Source: Clusia tigrina
Taxonomy: Eukaryota > Arthropoda > Insecta > Diptera > Clusiidae
Length of the DNA: 64,000 nucleotides
Assembly (NCBI GenBank): GCA_920105625.2
Contig: OV050030.1
Span: forward strand, 185,789,387-185,853,386
Reading direction: 5' to 3'
Below are positions 20,995 to 32,941 of the stretch, piece by piece. The notes beneath the pieces were generated by a model, which did not search any database, had not been told where the DNA came from, and was given only the letters and a program-made list of their open reading frames with translations. The first letter of the stretch is position 1. Each line of letters begins with the position of its first letter. The position numbers and the translations under genes were made by a program.

Positions 20995-23690
20995 CTACCC
21001 GATATAAGGAGGCGTCCCATACACTTTGAGTTCGCTGACGTGAGCAGTTCTCCTCTGTTTATCCCCTTGCCGTGTCACTTCGACTATAACGGGCGAAAGA
21101 AAGCTCTCCACCCTGTATGGTCCATCGTATCGTGGGACCAGCTTTGCAGTGAAATGGTCTGCAGCTTTGGAGAGGTGATGTTTTTTTATGAGTACCATTT
21201 GCCAAATGGTTGGTTTCCATGCTCTCCGTCTGAGGTTATAATGACGCCGTTGATCTTGAGCCGCTCGCTCCAGATTCCTTGTCACTAATGTGTATGCTTC
21301 CTTCAGTAGTTCGGCTCTTTCGTTGGGTGTTTGTTTCCGTTGTCCTGTTCCTGGGGTTGTTTCATCATACAACGCTCCTTGGCGTCGTGGCTCCTGTCCT
21401 TGTATTAGGAACGCGGGTGTAGGGTGCGGTAAACTGGTGCTTGATACCATAGTCTTCGACAAAGCGCTGAAAGGACTTGCTTGTGAACTGCGGACCGTTG
21501 TCCGTCACTAAGACCTTTGGAACTCCGAAACGGGCTAAGATGCGCTCCCGAAAGGCCCGTTGTAGAGTCTCGGTGGTGGCCTCCCCAAGAGGCGCCATCT
21601 CTGTCCATGTTGAGAACTTATCATGGAAAACTAGTATCATTGTGTTTCAATGCTTTGAGCGGGGTAGGGGCCCAACAAAATCCGCGCACAATATGGCCCA
21701 CGGCTCCAGGGGTATTTGCGTCAGCATTTCTCCAGCAGGTTGTTGTTGGCTGAGCTTGTACTTCTGGCATAGTGTGCACTGACGAACGTAGCGGCTGGTG
21801 TCCCGGAACAGTCCGGGCCAATAGTACCTATTTGCAACTCGGACTTCCAATTTTGCTCTGCTTGGTCCTGCACAGTGACAGTGCATGCAGTTTCGACCGG
21901 TTGCCTTGATAGTGCGTCCGCTAGTACATTTAGTTTCCCCTTGCGATACTGTACCTCGAATGAATGCTGCTGGAGTTCTAGCGCCCACCGTGCTATGCGT
22001 CCTGAAGGGCTCTCTATGGAATTTAGCCACTTCAGCGATAGGTGGTCGGTGATCACGGTAAAGTGGTAGCCTTCTAAGTGCGGCCTCATTTTCCGTATTC
22101 CCCAGACGATGGCTAAACACTCCTTTTCCGTTGGGAAATAGTTTAGCTCAGCTCCATTCAGGTGTCTGCTAGCGTACGCTATTACTCGCTCTGCCCCCTC
22201 GATCTCCTGCGTAAGCACTGCTCACAACCCGTAGTCACTGGCGTCGGTCTGGAGCGTGAACTTTTGATTAAAGTCTGGGCAGGCGAGGATCGGAGCTTCC
22301 GTCAACCGTTGTTTCAGTATTTCAAAGGCCTCTTGTTGTTTGGTACCCCATCGGAAATGTTCTCCTTTCTTTAGCAGCACCGTTAAAGGGTGTACTGCTT
22401 TTGCAAAGTCGGATACAAAACGGCGGTACTAAGATGCGATGCCCAAGCAGCGGCGTAGCTGCCGTATGTTCTCTGGTGGTTGCAGCTCCCGTATGGCAGC
22501 GATTTTATCTGCGTCAGTATGTATTCCCTTGTCGCTGACCACGTGTCCCAGATATTTTAGCTCCTTCCGAAAGAATGCATACTTCTCCAGATTTAGTTTT
22601 AAATTTGCCTCCCTCAACCGTCGAAACAACTCTTGCAGGTTTCTCATGTGTTCTTCTATGTCTCTCGCTGTGACAACAATGTCATCAAGGTCGACAAACG
22701 CATGTGGTTCCATGTCGTGGCCAATAACTTGGCCCAGTGCTCTTTGAAACGTTGCTAGTGCGGAGTGTAGCCCGAAAGGCATAACACGCCACTGGAAGAG
22801 GCCTCTGCCGGGTACCGTGAATGCGGTATACTGCTTGCTGTGCTCCTCCATTGGTATCTGCCAATACCCGTTCTTCAGATCGAGACTACTGATGAATGTA
22901 GCCTCGCGCAGTCGGTCGTGCTGCAATTGCGGCAGTGGGTATGCGTCGGGTATGGACCTGGCGTTGAGTTGCCGAACGTCGATGCACAGACGCCATTTAC
23001 CATCCCGTTTCCTTAGTAGCACAATCGGTGCGCTGTAGGGGCTATGCGAGGGTTGGATACAGCCTTTAGCTATCAAGTTGTCCACTTCTGCACCAATGAT
23101 TTCTTGCTGCGCTGGATTTCTCGGGTAGTATCGCTGTTTGATGGGTCGGTCATCGCGCATCACTATCTTGTGGCTTGTGAGATTGGTCACGTTTGGCCCG
23201 TATGCGAATTTAGCCAACTCTGTGTCCAGAAACAGTTTTATTTTTGATTCATCCGTAGCGACTTCTTTTCGTATGGTTGTGCACGATGCGGTAACTTGTG
23301 ATTGCACACCATCCGTCTGGGGGTCTACCTGGATTTCCTGGCCTCCACATGTCAGGGACAGGCCTTGCTGTGTCATGAAGTCCAGGCCGAGCAGTAACTC
23401 GTCGGTGGAGTCGGACATGCTAAGTAGTTCCAGCTGACATACCTTTCCTCCAAGCTTGACACACGTTACAAACGCTTGAGCAATATCTCTTGCTCGACCA
23501 TCCGCCATCCGTGCTCTAATGTATGTAGAGTTTACTCTACCGGTAGTAGCACCTAAATGGGAGATGAGTCGCTCTCTTATAAAACTCCTTGTGGCGCCTG
23601 TGTCCAGTGTGGCCGTGATGTTTTCTGTGCCAATGGTGAGGACGGCACAGATACGCTGTCCATCGTAGCGTCGTGCACTTACTGCGTTTG
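20995..23690 (-). pseudogene. gypsy pol: protease, RT, RNase H, integrase
   Basis: The protease motif LDTGATRSFI lies at about 23615-23580. The long frame 23508-22429 covers RT with LPQLQHDRLREATFISSLDL, but the palm motif is FVDLDD instead of YLDD-type (Tyr to Asp, codon 22690-22692). In-frame stops occur at 22429-22431 (TAG at a conserved Trp site), 22222-22224 and 21647-21649 (TGA at Gly sites). RNase H follows (TDASDYGL, VITDHLSLKWL, LADALSRQ). A frameshift near 21900 leads into the integrase zinc domain (CTLCQKYK), ADFVGPLP and VTDNGPQF. A deletion after FTAPYT removes the catalytic Glu. The tail (TPAFLIQG onward, YDGPYRVESF) is open. The gene is dead several times over. Confidence 0.85.
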
Positions 23691-23839
23691 AAGCTTGTTG
23701 TCAGTGGGGTGCTCCAAGCCTCGTTGCTGGCCGCAGCCCCGCTCGTTTCCCCCTACCGTCCTACAGCATTCTACTGTTCTAGTGCCTCTCTTTCCGCACT
23801 CCAAGCAAAATAGGCTTTGTGCGTTACGGCGGTATCGCG

Positions 23840-24715
23840 TTATATGTCCTGATTGCGTGTGTCAATTGGTGCTTCAGTCCTTATCGTCGTTGCTGGTGCT
23901 ACCTGTCTATTTCGAGCCTCTGGTGGAGATGTACGATCATGCCTTAGTCGTGATGGTGTATAATCAGATCTGGTTCGGGCTGGTGGAGCAAGTGCTGTGT
24001 CCTGACCACTCCGTATATCTTCAAGGTCTTCTGCCATTCCCATCAGTTCTTCTAATGTCGAAAAATCCTTCCGGCGTACATACCACTGATATTCTTCCAG
24101 GCTGTTTCGAAAGATGCGCTCCAACTTCTGTTCCTCAGAATAATTCACATGGCGCATCAGGTTTGCATTTCTACGGCATACTGTTTGAAGGTTTCGGTAA
24201 ATTTCTGCCGTCGTTGTCGTATTTCGTCGTCGATTCTTTCTAGATAACGAGATGGTAGGAAGAAACGGATGAAATCCCGCTTAAATGCCGCCCATGTTTC
24301 CCAGTGTTTGTTGTTGTTGCGAAACCACATCAACGCCTTCTCATGCAACAACTCAGGCATTGTTCGGGGCAGGAAATCCAATGGTAGTGTATATTTGCCT
24401 CTGCCAGTTCTTCTAGCCGTTCGATGAATGCGAGTGGTTCCTTTCCACCGTTGAAGCGGACAGACCATTTCCGAAGCTGGTCTATGACGGCTGGATACGA
24501 TGATGTACCAGGTTCCCATATTTGTGAACGCCTTGTGTCCGCTTCCGTGTTCATTGGCGGGACAGATGTTTGCTTCGATGGTGTCGCTAGGCCTAGTCGT
24601 ATCTGTTCAGCTGTACTGGGGTACATGATAGGATAAGAGGTCCTTGCACATTCTGCTTCTATTTCTCGTAGCCTTTGTTCCGTCTCAGCTTTAACTTGAA
24701 GTCGTTGGATGAACG
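23840..24715 (-). pseudogene. gypsy Gag (Retrotrans_gag type), fused at its start to BEL1 Pol
   Basis: The Gag core spans two frames: KWSVRFNGGKEPLAFIERL, then KALMWFRNNNKHWETWAAFK and FFLPSRYLERIDDEIRQR, and MRHVNYSEEQKLERIFRNSL. This is the capsid-type domain of Ty3/gypsy Gag. A proline- and arginine-rich tail precedes the nucleocapsid; a Cys motif (FCLECGKRGT) survives out of frame near 23800. Frameshifts occur near 24400 and 24160. Upstream, the same frame runs into BEL1 RNase H-like sequence without a stop, giving a 218-codon chimeric frame (24986-24330). Confidence 0.8.
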
Positions 24716-27123
24716 ATACGAGCCACAGTGGTCCATAAAACCACATGCCTTGTTGTTTGAATTGACGTGGGTTGATGCTTCGTGAGATCATGTCTGCCGG
24801 GTTTTTGTCTGTAGGTACGTGACGCCATTGTTGCTTCACCGTTACTTCTTGTATAGCTGCCACTCGATCTGCCACAAAGGTGTGATAGGAAGACGAACTG
24901 GCAGAGATCCAGGCTAGCGTCACTTCAGAGTCAGACCCCAGAAAGCATTCGCCTGTCCATTGTAGAATATGCTTTACCCTGTCCAATAATTGGGCTGCTA
25001 ACCGTGCAGCACAGAGCTCCAGCCGAGGTAGCGTTTGTTGTTTTGGTGGTGTAGTCTTTCATATAGAACATAACAGCTGAACGCTCGCAGATCCATCTGT
25101 TTTTATCGGCCTTGCATAAAAAATAGAGCTCCATATGCCTGCTCGGATGCATCGGCTAAAGCGTGTAATTCTCTCTGATGCACATTGTCCTTTGTGGTTA
25201 GAAAAACGTAGCGTGGAATTTGCAAGTTCTCAAGTTCCTGGATGTTTTCTCTAAACTGGCTCCAGAAGGTATGCAAGTCCATAGGTAGTGCTTCGTCCCA
25301 GCTTAATTTTAGATGCCACAGCCGATTTCATGAATATTTTTGCACATGAGACAACTGGTGACAAAAAACCTTATGGGTCGAAGATATGCGCGATGTCTGA
25401 TAGTACTTGGCGTTTCGTTATTTTGGCTGTTGTGCTCCATTTGGTCCTTATTAAGAAGTAATCAGTTCCAGGTTGCTACGTTAAACCAAGCGTTGTGATG
25501 ATAAAATTATCGTTGTCAAAATTCAATTGAATTGCTCGATCCTCTGCGTTGATGTTGGTTAACAGTGTTTTATTACTCGCACACCACTTCCTCAACTTAA
25601 AACCGGCTGACTTGGTGAGGGAGTTCAATTCCTCCTATACGAACAAGGCCTCTACTAACGTATCGGCTCCACTCATAACGTCGTCAACATAAAAATCTCG
25701 TTGTAAGCATCTGGAGCCGTGCGGATATGTGTGCACATTTTATGTATGTATGTGTGTAGACATTTTATTGATAAATATGGTGCCGATGTGACTCCATAAG
25801 TCACTGTGTTTAATTGGTAACTTTTCAGAGGTTCGCTTGGCGTGTTCCTCCACAAGATTAGTTGATGCTTGCGGTCTGCTTCGTTCACGATGATTTGTCT
25901 GTACATTTTCTTGATATCCGCTGTGTAACATATGTGCGTACTCGAAATCTCAAAAGAACCGCAAATAAGTCTTCTTGAAGTTTTGGACCTGGTAGTAGCA
26001 CATGTTCAATGATACATTTGTTGACATCTTCATTGATACGTCGAAAACGACACGCAACTTTGTGGTGGTGCTGTCTGGCATCAGAACGCAGTGGTGACGT
26101 AAGAAGTAGTGGGGTTGGTTTATGCTTCCACTAACTTCTTCCATGTGTCCTAGCCGCAGGTATTCCTCCATGAAGGCCGTATACTGCATTTTGATGACGG
26201 GGTTTCTTTGCAATTTAACTTTCGAGTCTCCAAGACGACTTGCGTTATCAACGAAAGGCAAGCGCACAACGAACTGTCCGTTCGCTGCTCGACACACAGT
26301 TTGGTTGAAAAATGCTTCGCAAGTTCTTTCTATCGCTGTTAGCGGCGGGCTTTTGGTGTCAAATTCTTCTAGCTGCCAGAAACGCTCGATCTGTTGTACC
26401 GCAGAACGTAGTCTTAGCTGTTGATGGAATTATGATGTGTCCACCAAGCACCCATCCGAACACAGGGTTTTGCAATATGGGGAGTCCGGTTCCCAATTTG
26501 ACTTGGCCGACTACTAGCAATTCCAGATAACATTCGTTGCCTATAAGAATGTCAATTGGACCTGATTGATTAAACTCCGGATCAGCCAATTGAATATTTT
26601 TAGGAATCGGCCAGGTTGTCACATCGAAACTCTGTGTTGGCAGTGGATGTGTAATTTTTGGCAGTATGACAACTTCAATTAAGGCTGAGTAACTAGTCAA
26701 TCGTGACTCAGGTTTAATGTTGGCCCGGTGAGTAGCGCGTTGTTGAATTTCCCCAATTCCATCAAAGTACTGCGGATTGTATTGTGTTGGTAATCCGAGC
26801 TTCTTTGCCAACCTATCCGTAATGTAGTTTGTCTGGGATCCGCCGTCCAAAATTGCACGGCATTGAAATTCATTGCCACTATAATCCTGTTTGAAGTACT
26901 CATAATTAACTTCGTCTAGCTCGAGTACGAGATGATGTTGATGATCGAACGTAGTCCATGCCTCCTTCAGAGTCTTCATGCGCTTACTGGCATATTCGAT
27001 GGTTTTACGGTCTTGTGGATACTTCTTAAAGTTGCTCACCATTTGCTCTATTGTCGAGCCGACCTCATACTGTGCCCTGGTCAACTTGTCCAACTGCTCA
27101 CTTGTTTCTTGGTGATGCGCCAT
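24716..27123 (-). pseudogene. BEL1 gag-protease-RT-RNase H, with internal deletion
   Basis: The start at 27123 reads MAHHQETSEQLDKLTRAQ, a Gag N-terminus. About 80 codons on, it jumps to the protease (FQCRAILDGGSQTNYI; Asp-Gly-Gly in place of Asp-Ser-Gly), so the DUF1759 core and knuckles are deleted. The frame 27123-26359 stays open across the join. RT follows (LPFVDNASRLGD, TTKLRVVFDV), MYRQIIVNEADRKHQLI, and an intact FYVDDVMSGAD near 25690 in a shifted frame. RNase H-like sequence (LGSDSEVTLAWIS, QQWRHVPTDKNPADMISR) ends at the gypsy join near 24716. Many stops lie between 25950 and 25000. Confidence 0.8.
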
Positions 27124-27220
27124 ACTGGATGTTAAAGGTGATTTAAAGTTGAAACTCTGTGTGCTGAGTTATGATATCCCTGGATATCCCTCTTGAGGTA
27201 GTTCTGGTTGTCCTCCTTGA

Positions 27221-27243
27221 GAATCTCGCCGGGGCCTCCAAAA
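27221..27243 (-). other. BEL1 primer-binding site region
   Basis: On the minus strand TTTTGGAGGCCCCGGCGAG follows the LTR end ...AAACA. The equivalent site in BEL2 is TTTTGGTGACCCCGACGTGA. Spacing and the shared CCCCG core support a tRNA primer site; the tRNA was not identified. Confidence 0.65.
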
Positions 27244-27542
27244 TGTTTATAATAACGATTAGTTGGTTTACTAATCGGTTGCCGATTCCTTGGGTGCAAT
27301 ACCGAAGGATCGTGATGATGAAAGTGCAATACTGAATTCTGATGTCTCTTTGGGTACAGTACCGAAAGAGTGGTGTGGCTAATCAAGTAGTATTCTTGAA
27401 TTAACCTTGTGGTTGATAATGGCGATAAAGGAAAACACTGTTGAATGTTTGACTTCAAAAGTATATCTCAATTTCTATTTATTAATTGATTGAATTTATA
27501 TCACAATTTTGCTTATTCTACAGAATTAAATGTATATGTGGT
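27244..27542 (-). repeat. BEL1 5' LTR, 3' portion
   Basis: It starts TGTTTATAATAACG on the plus strand next to the primer site. On the minus strand it contains TTAATAAATAG (polyadenylation-like). It is interrupted at 27542 by an R1-like element; the remaining 202 bp lie at 32942-33143. Joined length is about 500 bp, the same as the BEL2 LTR (508 bp). The bases 27528-27542 are one copy of the target duplication. Confidence 0.75.
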
Positions 27543-27699
27543 TTTTTGTACGAGTTGTAAAGCAGTCAAAAACCCTTGTAGTGTGGGGCCTCAACCCACT
27601 AAAATCACCCCGATGTCCAGACGGATTATCCTCTCGGGACGTCACCTTTAGGTAATACGTCGAGAGGCCGTTACGAGCGTTACCGCTCAATCGTCAGTC

Positions 27700-30670
27700 T
27701 TAGGTGTGTCCATTTTCAGTCCTACTTCTTGATCCACCCCTATTAACGTTTTCCTCAGCACTGCGCTGGCTTAGGCGTGCTGCTGTTCGGGCGCGTTCAG
27801 TGTTCCGCAGAGTTATCATCATAATGGATACTGTAGAACAAACTGCCTCCCATTTAGTCTCGGTTTCACACATATGCCCTACCAGATTAGTCACTGCTGG
27901 TTGTTCTCCTAAGATAGCGCTCAAGTTGTTTCTGCTCTCGTTAAATCGCGGGCAATGAAAAACTATATGCTGCGCGTTTTCCTGCTCTCCCGGGCAACTT
28001 GGACAAAACGGGTCAACATCGTATTTGTATTTGTGCAAGTATTCCTTGAAGCACCCGTGGCCACTAAGCATCTGTGTTAAATATAAGTTAGGGTCGCCGT
28101 GTGTGCGCGAGTACCATTCGTTGATATTATGTATCAGTTGGAATGTCCATCGGCATTTGCTAGATTGCTCCCATCTTTGCTGCCATTGTTGCATGGTTTT
28201 CTGTCTTATTTCAAGCTTATCTGCAGCCGTTGGTCTTGTCGCTCTCCTATACAAATCCTGCATTTCATATGCAAGCAGGTCGATTTGTGGCTTACTTGAT
28301 AACACACAAATGGCATCATCCGAAACTGTCCAAAAGGCGCTAGCAACCCTTAGCGCGCTTAACCTATGTACAGATCGGATTCCTTTTGAGACACTCTCTG
28401 TCCGCGCGACTTCTGCCCAAATTGGAGCCGCATATAGGATGATCGAGGTTGTTACCCTCGATAGTAGCTTCCTTCGACTTTATCTGGGCCCTCCCAAGTT
28501 TGGCATCATCTTTGTGAGCGCACCGTTGACGCGAGCAGCCTTTTCGCATACTGTCCTAAGGTGTTCTTTGAAGGTCAGTTTCGCGTCTATGATCACTCCC
28601 AAGTACCGAAGATACGGCTGCGATGTAATTTCGTGTTCGCCCACCGTTATTGTTTTATGCTCTCGCACTTTTCTGGAGCTCAGCAGGACCACCTCTGTTT
28701 TCTGGGCCGCCAACTCCAGTTTTGAGTCATCAAGCCAGCTTCTTATTCTGACGATCGCATCATTGCATATCGTTTGGAGCATGTCCGTTTTGCTACTGCT
28801 ACCACAGCAATGTCGTCCGCATAGCCTACTACCGTAGTATCTTCCGGTAGATTCAGTTGGAGTATGTCATTGTACATACCATTCCACAATGAAGGGCCGA
28901 GCACAGAACCCTGAGGTACTCCCCCCGTGATCTTATATTGCTTTGCCCCTTCGTCCGTATCGTAAATTAGTACTCGGTTGTGAAAATAACTTGCTAAAAT
29001 TCGCAACAAGTACTCCGGGACAGCGAATTTCCGGAGGGCGCTTATGATTAATGGCCAACTCACCGAGTTGAAAGCGTTCTTCACATCAAATGTGATTACT
29101 GCGCAGTCTTTTTTGCTTCCATTTACCCATATCTTCCCGCTGAGTGCTTCTCTTGCAATATCCATCACTGCTTGGACTGTATCCACGGTGGATCGCGATC
29201 TCCGAAATCCAAATTGATTTGCTGCCAATCCTCCTGGCTTTTCAAGTGATTCTTGCAGTCTATCGCAGATAATTCTCTCTAAGATTTTACCCAGCGTATC
29301 GAGCATGCAAATTGGTCTGTACGAGGATGGGTGGTCTGGCTGTTTTCCGGGCTTAAGCAGTAATACCAGCCTCTGCCTTTTCCAAATATCTGGGTATATT
29401 CCCTCCTTTAAGCACGCATTGTACACCTGCGTGAAGATTTCAGGTGTTGCCTTGACCGCCGCTTTTACCGCAATATTGGGCAAACCGTCTAGCCCGGGTG
29501 CTTTGCCGTCAGCGATTTTCCGCGCACTATCTCATCAGTGGAAATCTCGGGGATTTCTGTGCTGTTTATTTGTTGGCCGTTGTACAGAATTTTTCTTCCT
29601 GTGGGGGGAAAGAGAGCTGCAACCACCTTGCGCATCAATTTATATTCTGTTGGTTGCGGTGCTCTTGGCCCTTTAAGTTTGGCCATCACTGACTTATATG
29701 CGTTACCCCATGGATCAAGATCAGAACTGTCGTAGAGCTCCTTAAAATATGCGTTCTTGCTGTTTTTAATGGCTACTTTCAGTACTTTCCTACACTCTTT
29801 ATGTACTTGATGCAGCGTTTCCCAAATTGGCCTATTGCGAGCTCGTTTTGCCTTTCTGCGCGCTTGGTTACATCTTTTCCTCGCATTAGCGATTTCGTCA
29901 TTCCACCAGTAGACTGGTTTCCTCACAATTCTGCTTGATATTCTTGGCATTGTCACGTCACAGGCCATGCTGAGTTTGTCCGTTAGCCATCTTTTCTGCC
30001 GTGTCCAGGGGGATTTCCTCATCTTTCCAGGTGGTATTAAAGGCTTCCACGTCAAAAACCTGCCATTTTCATCGTTTTGTTGGCACTTTGCGAATTCGTT
30101 GTTTTTTCTGCGCAGTGATATCTATATCAATAGCCCGGTTATCACTGTGTGTGTGTATATGCTGCTGACTTGCCACTGTGCGTTGCGAGTTATAACATTG
30201 TGTGCGAAGGTGAAGTCTATCACGGAACCCCTCCAGCCTGTTTGGAATATATTCTTACTACCGCATTCGACCAGAATTCTTCCTCGCTGATCTGTACGTG
30301 TACTTCCCCATGCTGTGGACGAGGCGTTGAAGTCTCCTGCTACTACGACCGGACTTTTACCTCGCGCTTCTGTCACCAAGGCCATCAACATCCGCTCGAA
30401 GTCATCTATAGTCATACTGGGGGGAGCATAGCACGAAAAAAGTACACATTTTTTATATTCGCCCATGTGAAACCATTTTCCGCCATTGTCATCTTCTGCT
30501 GAATTGAGCAATCGTACAATAGCCCCACGTCGAATTTTTGTTCGAACATAGTTTAGTTCAGGAGATCCTGGGCCGCCGCGCATCGGTTTAAGTTTAGTTG
30601 CACGATTCTCATTGTCCGCAATCTTTCCTCGCCTTCTAATATACAGGACATTTGTAGCTGCCCGCTGCAT
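27700..30670 (-). pseudogene. R1-like ORF2 (endonuclease, RT, C-terminal domain), copy 1
   Basis: The first endonuclease segment, with its catalytic Glu, is missing just after ORF1; the domain resumes with KWFHMGEYKKCVLFSCYAPP and VVVAGDFNASSTAWGS. The SDH motif reads SDN in a shifted frame at a CA run near 30150. An 8-bp deletion near 29985, absent from copy 2, shifts the linker frame. A frameshift near 29490 precedes the RT, which keeps SYRPICMLDTLGKILERI, KITGGVPQGSVLGP and intact GYADDIAVV (YADD at 28812-28823). Further shifts occur near 28780 and 28400. The final frame (28305-27700) has LSGHGCFKEYLHKYKYD and CPSCPGEQENAQHIVFHC, the R1-clade C-terminal Cys/His motif. Confidence 0.85.
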
Positions 30671-32167
30671 GAGTGCCTTCGCATAGAGCGCACCTCTCTT
30701 TGCTTCTACAGGTTGCTGCTAGGTGGCCCTTTTCGCCGCACCTTCTACACATGTCTGTTTTGTCTACGGGTTCATTGCAGTGATGCGCCAGATGACCGTA
30801 ACCCCAGCATTTGAAGCAACGCTTAAGTGATACCGTCTCCCGAATCCTACAATTTACCCATCCGATTTGTATATTACGCGCAGTCAGTAATTGTTTGGTA
30901 TCATTTACGGGAAGATCGATATACGCTGTCTGCGTACCGTCATAACACTTTCGCATATTGTTGTTATCCTTTTCCTTCCAAGCGTCGCAAATCTCCTCGG
31001 GGGTAGTAATCATATCCACATCTCTACATTGTATTTTGATGCAGTGCGTTTTTGCCACTACTTTTGCCGCATCTCTGAGAACTTCCTCCAACCGCCGCTT
31101 TAAATTTTGCCGTCTTATTTTCCGGAGCACTCTTAAGCTTGATTATCAGGTCTCCTTTGTTACCTTGGTATATGCGCCTAACATCTCCCCCTAGCTCTTT
31201 CAACGCAGTACTGGCTTTCACCGTTTTAAGGATGTCGGCGTTTGACGAGTCACCGCTGCCGTAATTATGATGGCATCAGGTCTAGGTTTTATATCGTTGG
31301 ATTTAGCGTTTGGTTGCTTTTTCCTTGGTTTTTTTCCACCTTTGTCCACCGTTCCTTCTCTTGCGGTTTTGGGGCATCATCTCCTGTTTGTGGGCATTGT
31401 GCCTGCGTGACCACCTCTTTCCTGGCTGGTGCCTTGGGGCAGGTGACCTGCGCAGGTGGAATTTCAAGTGTCGCGCTAGGATAGTTGTTTGCTCGCACTC
31501 TTTTCACGGGCCCCGTTGTTGCTTCGCAGTTCATTATTGTTCTCCCTGTCGGACTGGCGTTGGCCCTTCGCCTCTTCCCAGATCCCGTGTTCACTCCAAC
31601 TGTGATCGTGCTCAGCTGTGGAGCGTTTTGAATGGTGCGCATGCTCTTTAATTGCATCTCGATCTCGACGTGTTTTGCCTTCATAACCGCTGCTAGTCAT
31701 TTTACCTCATTATGCACATTTGGCCTAATCTTGCAAAACTGCAGTAAATCGTTTATGGCCTTCCCCAGAGCTGTCATTTGAGCATTGAGGGGTGTTACCG
31801 CAACTTCTGTTCGTTCCTTTGCTGCTCCAGTGTCCAGAGTGGATATAGGCGGAGTTGATACTGGTAGTTTTTCGTCCGTTTTTTTCACTGTTTTCATTTT
31901 GCACACCACCTGTTGGCTAAAATTTGTAGTGCTAGGGGAGCCCGTATAGTGAGATATTGATGTCCCAATTATGTTACTGTGTGCACTTTGAGTATCGCCT
32001 GTTACATCATTTACACTTTGTCCACCTGGTACGCCGTATGCTCACAGTACTTTGCTGTGTGGCGGTGATCTTTCGCTGAGAGAGCTTCTATTGAAGATAT
32101 CCGCTACGCCTGTTGTCTGCTTATTGTTATCGTTATTTATGTTTTTTAAGTTTGTTTGCTTGTCCAT
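30636..32167 (-). pseudogene. R1-like ORF1 (Gag with three zinc knuckles), copy 1
   Basis: The start at 32167 (MDKQTNLKNINNDNN) is the first Met after the leader; TGA codons interrupt the same frame at 32042-32044 and 31697-31699. The middle (MTALGKAINDLLQF, IRPNVHNEVK, MKAKHVEIEMQLKSM) is typical of the clade. A basic, Pro/Lys-rich linker precedes LKELGGDVRRIYQGNKGDL. Frameshifts lie near 31270 and 31100. Three CCHC knuckles end the protein: CFKCWGYGHLAHHC, CRRCGEKGHLAATC, CALCEGTHAAGSYKC. It would bind element RNA. It ends at 30636 and overlaps the ORF2 frame. Confidence 0.85.
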
Positions 32168-32941
32168 GTAATATGGGCCCAAACTCACAACCGCAGTCTC
32201 CTCTCGTGCAAGTAGTTTCCGTAAGTCCCATGGTTATCTGTGAATTCAGGGTGGCCATGCGGGGGTTGACATTGTCCCTTATGGGGAACAGTGTTCAGGG
32301 CCAGATTTCGAGCCGGAACTAATGGGGAGTTATCTCAACCCAACTTACGTGGCCACCGCTGTGGCTACGAGCTTCGAACGTATTGTGAGACCTGCCAGGT
32401 TTTAAAAGGACGGAAGAAGTAGCGAATCTTTCTGGAAGCCATTTCAGCAAGATTTCACTCCGCCTACTGTGGTAAGAGGGAACCACTACTCCAGCCCAGT
32501 GTCGTCTGCTTCCTTTCCAGTATACCATAATCAGAATCTTACTGGATTCAATCCTGATAGCCCGAAGGCCGGCATTCGTGTTTTAAACAGCCGCTCCTAA
32601 CATGGAGAACAGACGCTGACCAGTGAAACCACTCATTTTGTGTCAGTTGCTCCTGGATTTTTAGGTACATACTTCAAAAGAGGTGGTGTCAACTCGCCAC
32701 TGTCACAGGAATTTCAGACTTGCTAGCTTTTTTACCGCGTCCTCAGATTCCCGCCGCTCCTCGTCGGAGATTGCTTATTTGTCAGATACTTATTCACAAC
32801 TAACCTGCTACTACAGGTATTTCGGCTATCCGCGACCTGCCGACCCCTTCGGTAGCTTAGAGCCCAGCTATCGTGTCCGATCGGGTTTTACTACTCGAAA
32901 GTAGTAGCAAAACAGAACACGTCTGGAAATATATATGTGGT

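Larger units (their letters stand above)
20763..24715 (-). mobile_element. Ty3/gypsy element inserted in BEL1, lacking its 5' LTR
   Basis: The minus-strand order is Gag (24715-23840), protease, RT, RNase H and integrase (23690-20995), then a 3' LTR (about 20977-20763). No 5' LTR is present. Gag begins in frame with BEL1 sequence, so a deletion removed the gypsy 5' LTR together with part of BEL1. The LTR is related to the solo LTR at 45619-46122. Confidence 0.85.
27543..32926 (-). mobile_element. R1-like non-LTR element, copy 1, full length
   Basis: The 5.38-kb element lies between AAATGTATATGTGGT (27528-27542) and AAATATATATGTGGT (32927-32941), a 15-bp target duplication with one mismatch. 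It has a leader of about 760 bp, ORF1, ORF2, a short 3' UTR and a short A-tail (TTTTT at 27543, plus strand). The insertion site is a BEL LTR, not 28S rDNA. Both frames are broken. It is repeated nearly identically at 35128-40522. Confidence 0.85.

Noticed and set aside
23695..24243. 182-codon plus-strand frame
   Set aside because: It is antisense to the gypsy gag and has no motif.
28025..28837. 270-codon plus-strand frame (and duplicate at 35610-36422)
   Set aside because: It is antisense to the RT and C-terminal parts of the R1-like ORF2 and shows no domain of its own.
27543..32926. Genuine rDNA-specific R1 with 28S flank
   Set aside because: Flanks are a BEL LTR; no ribosomal RNA sequence is visible anywhere in the window.
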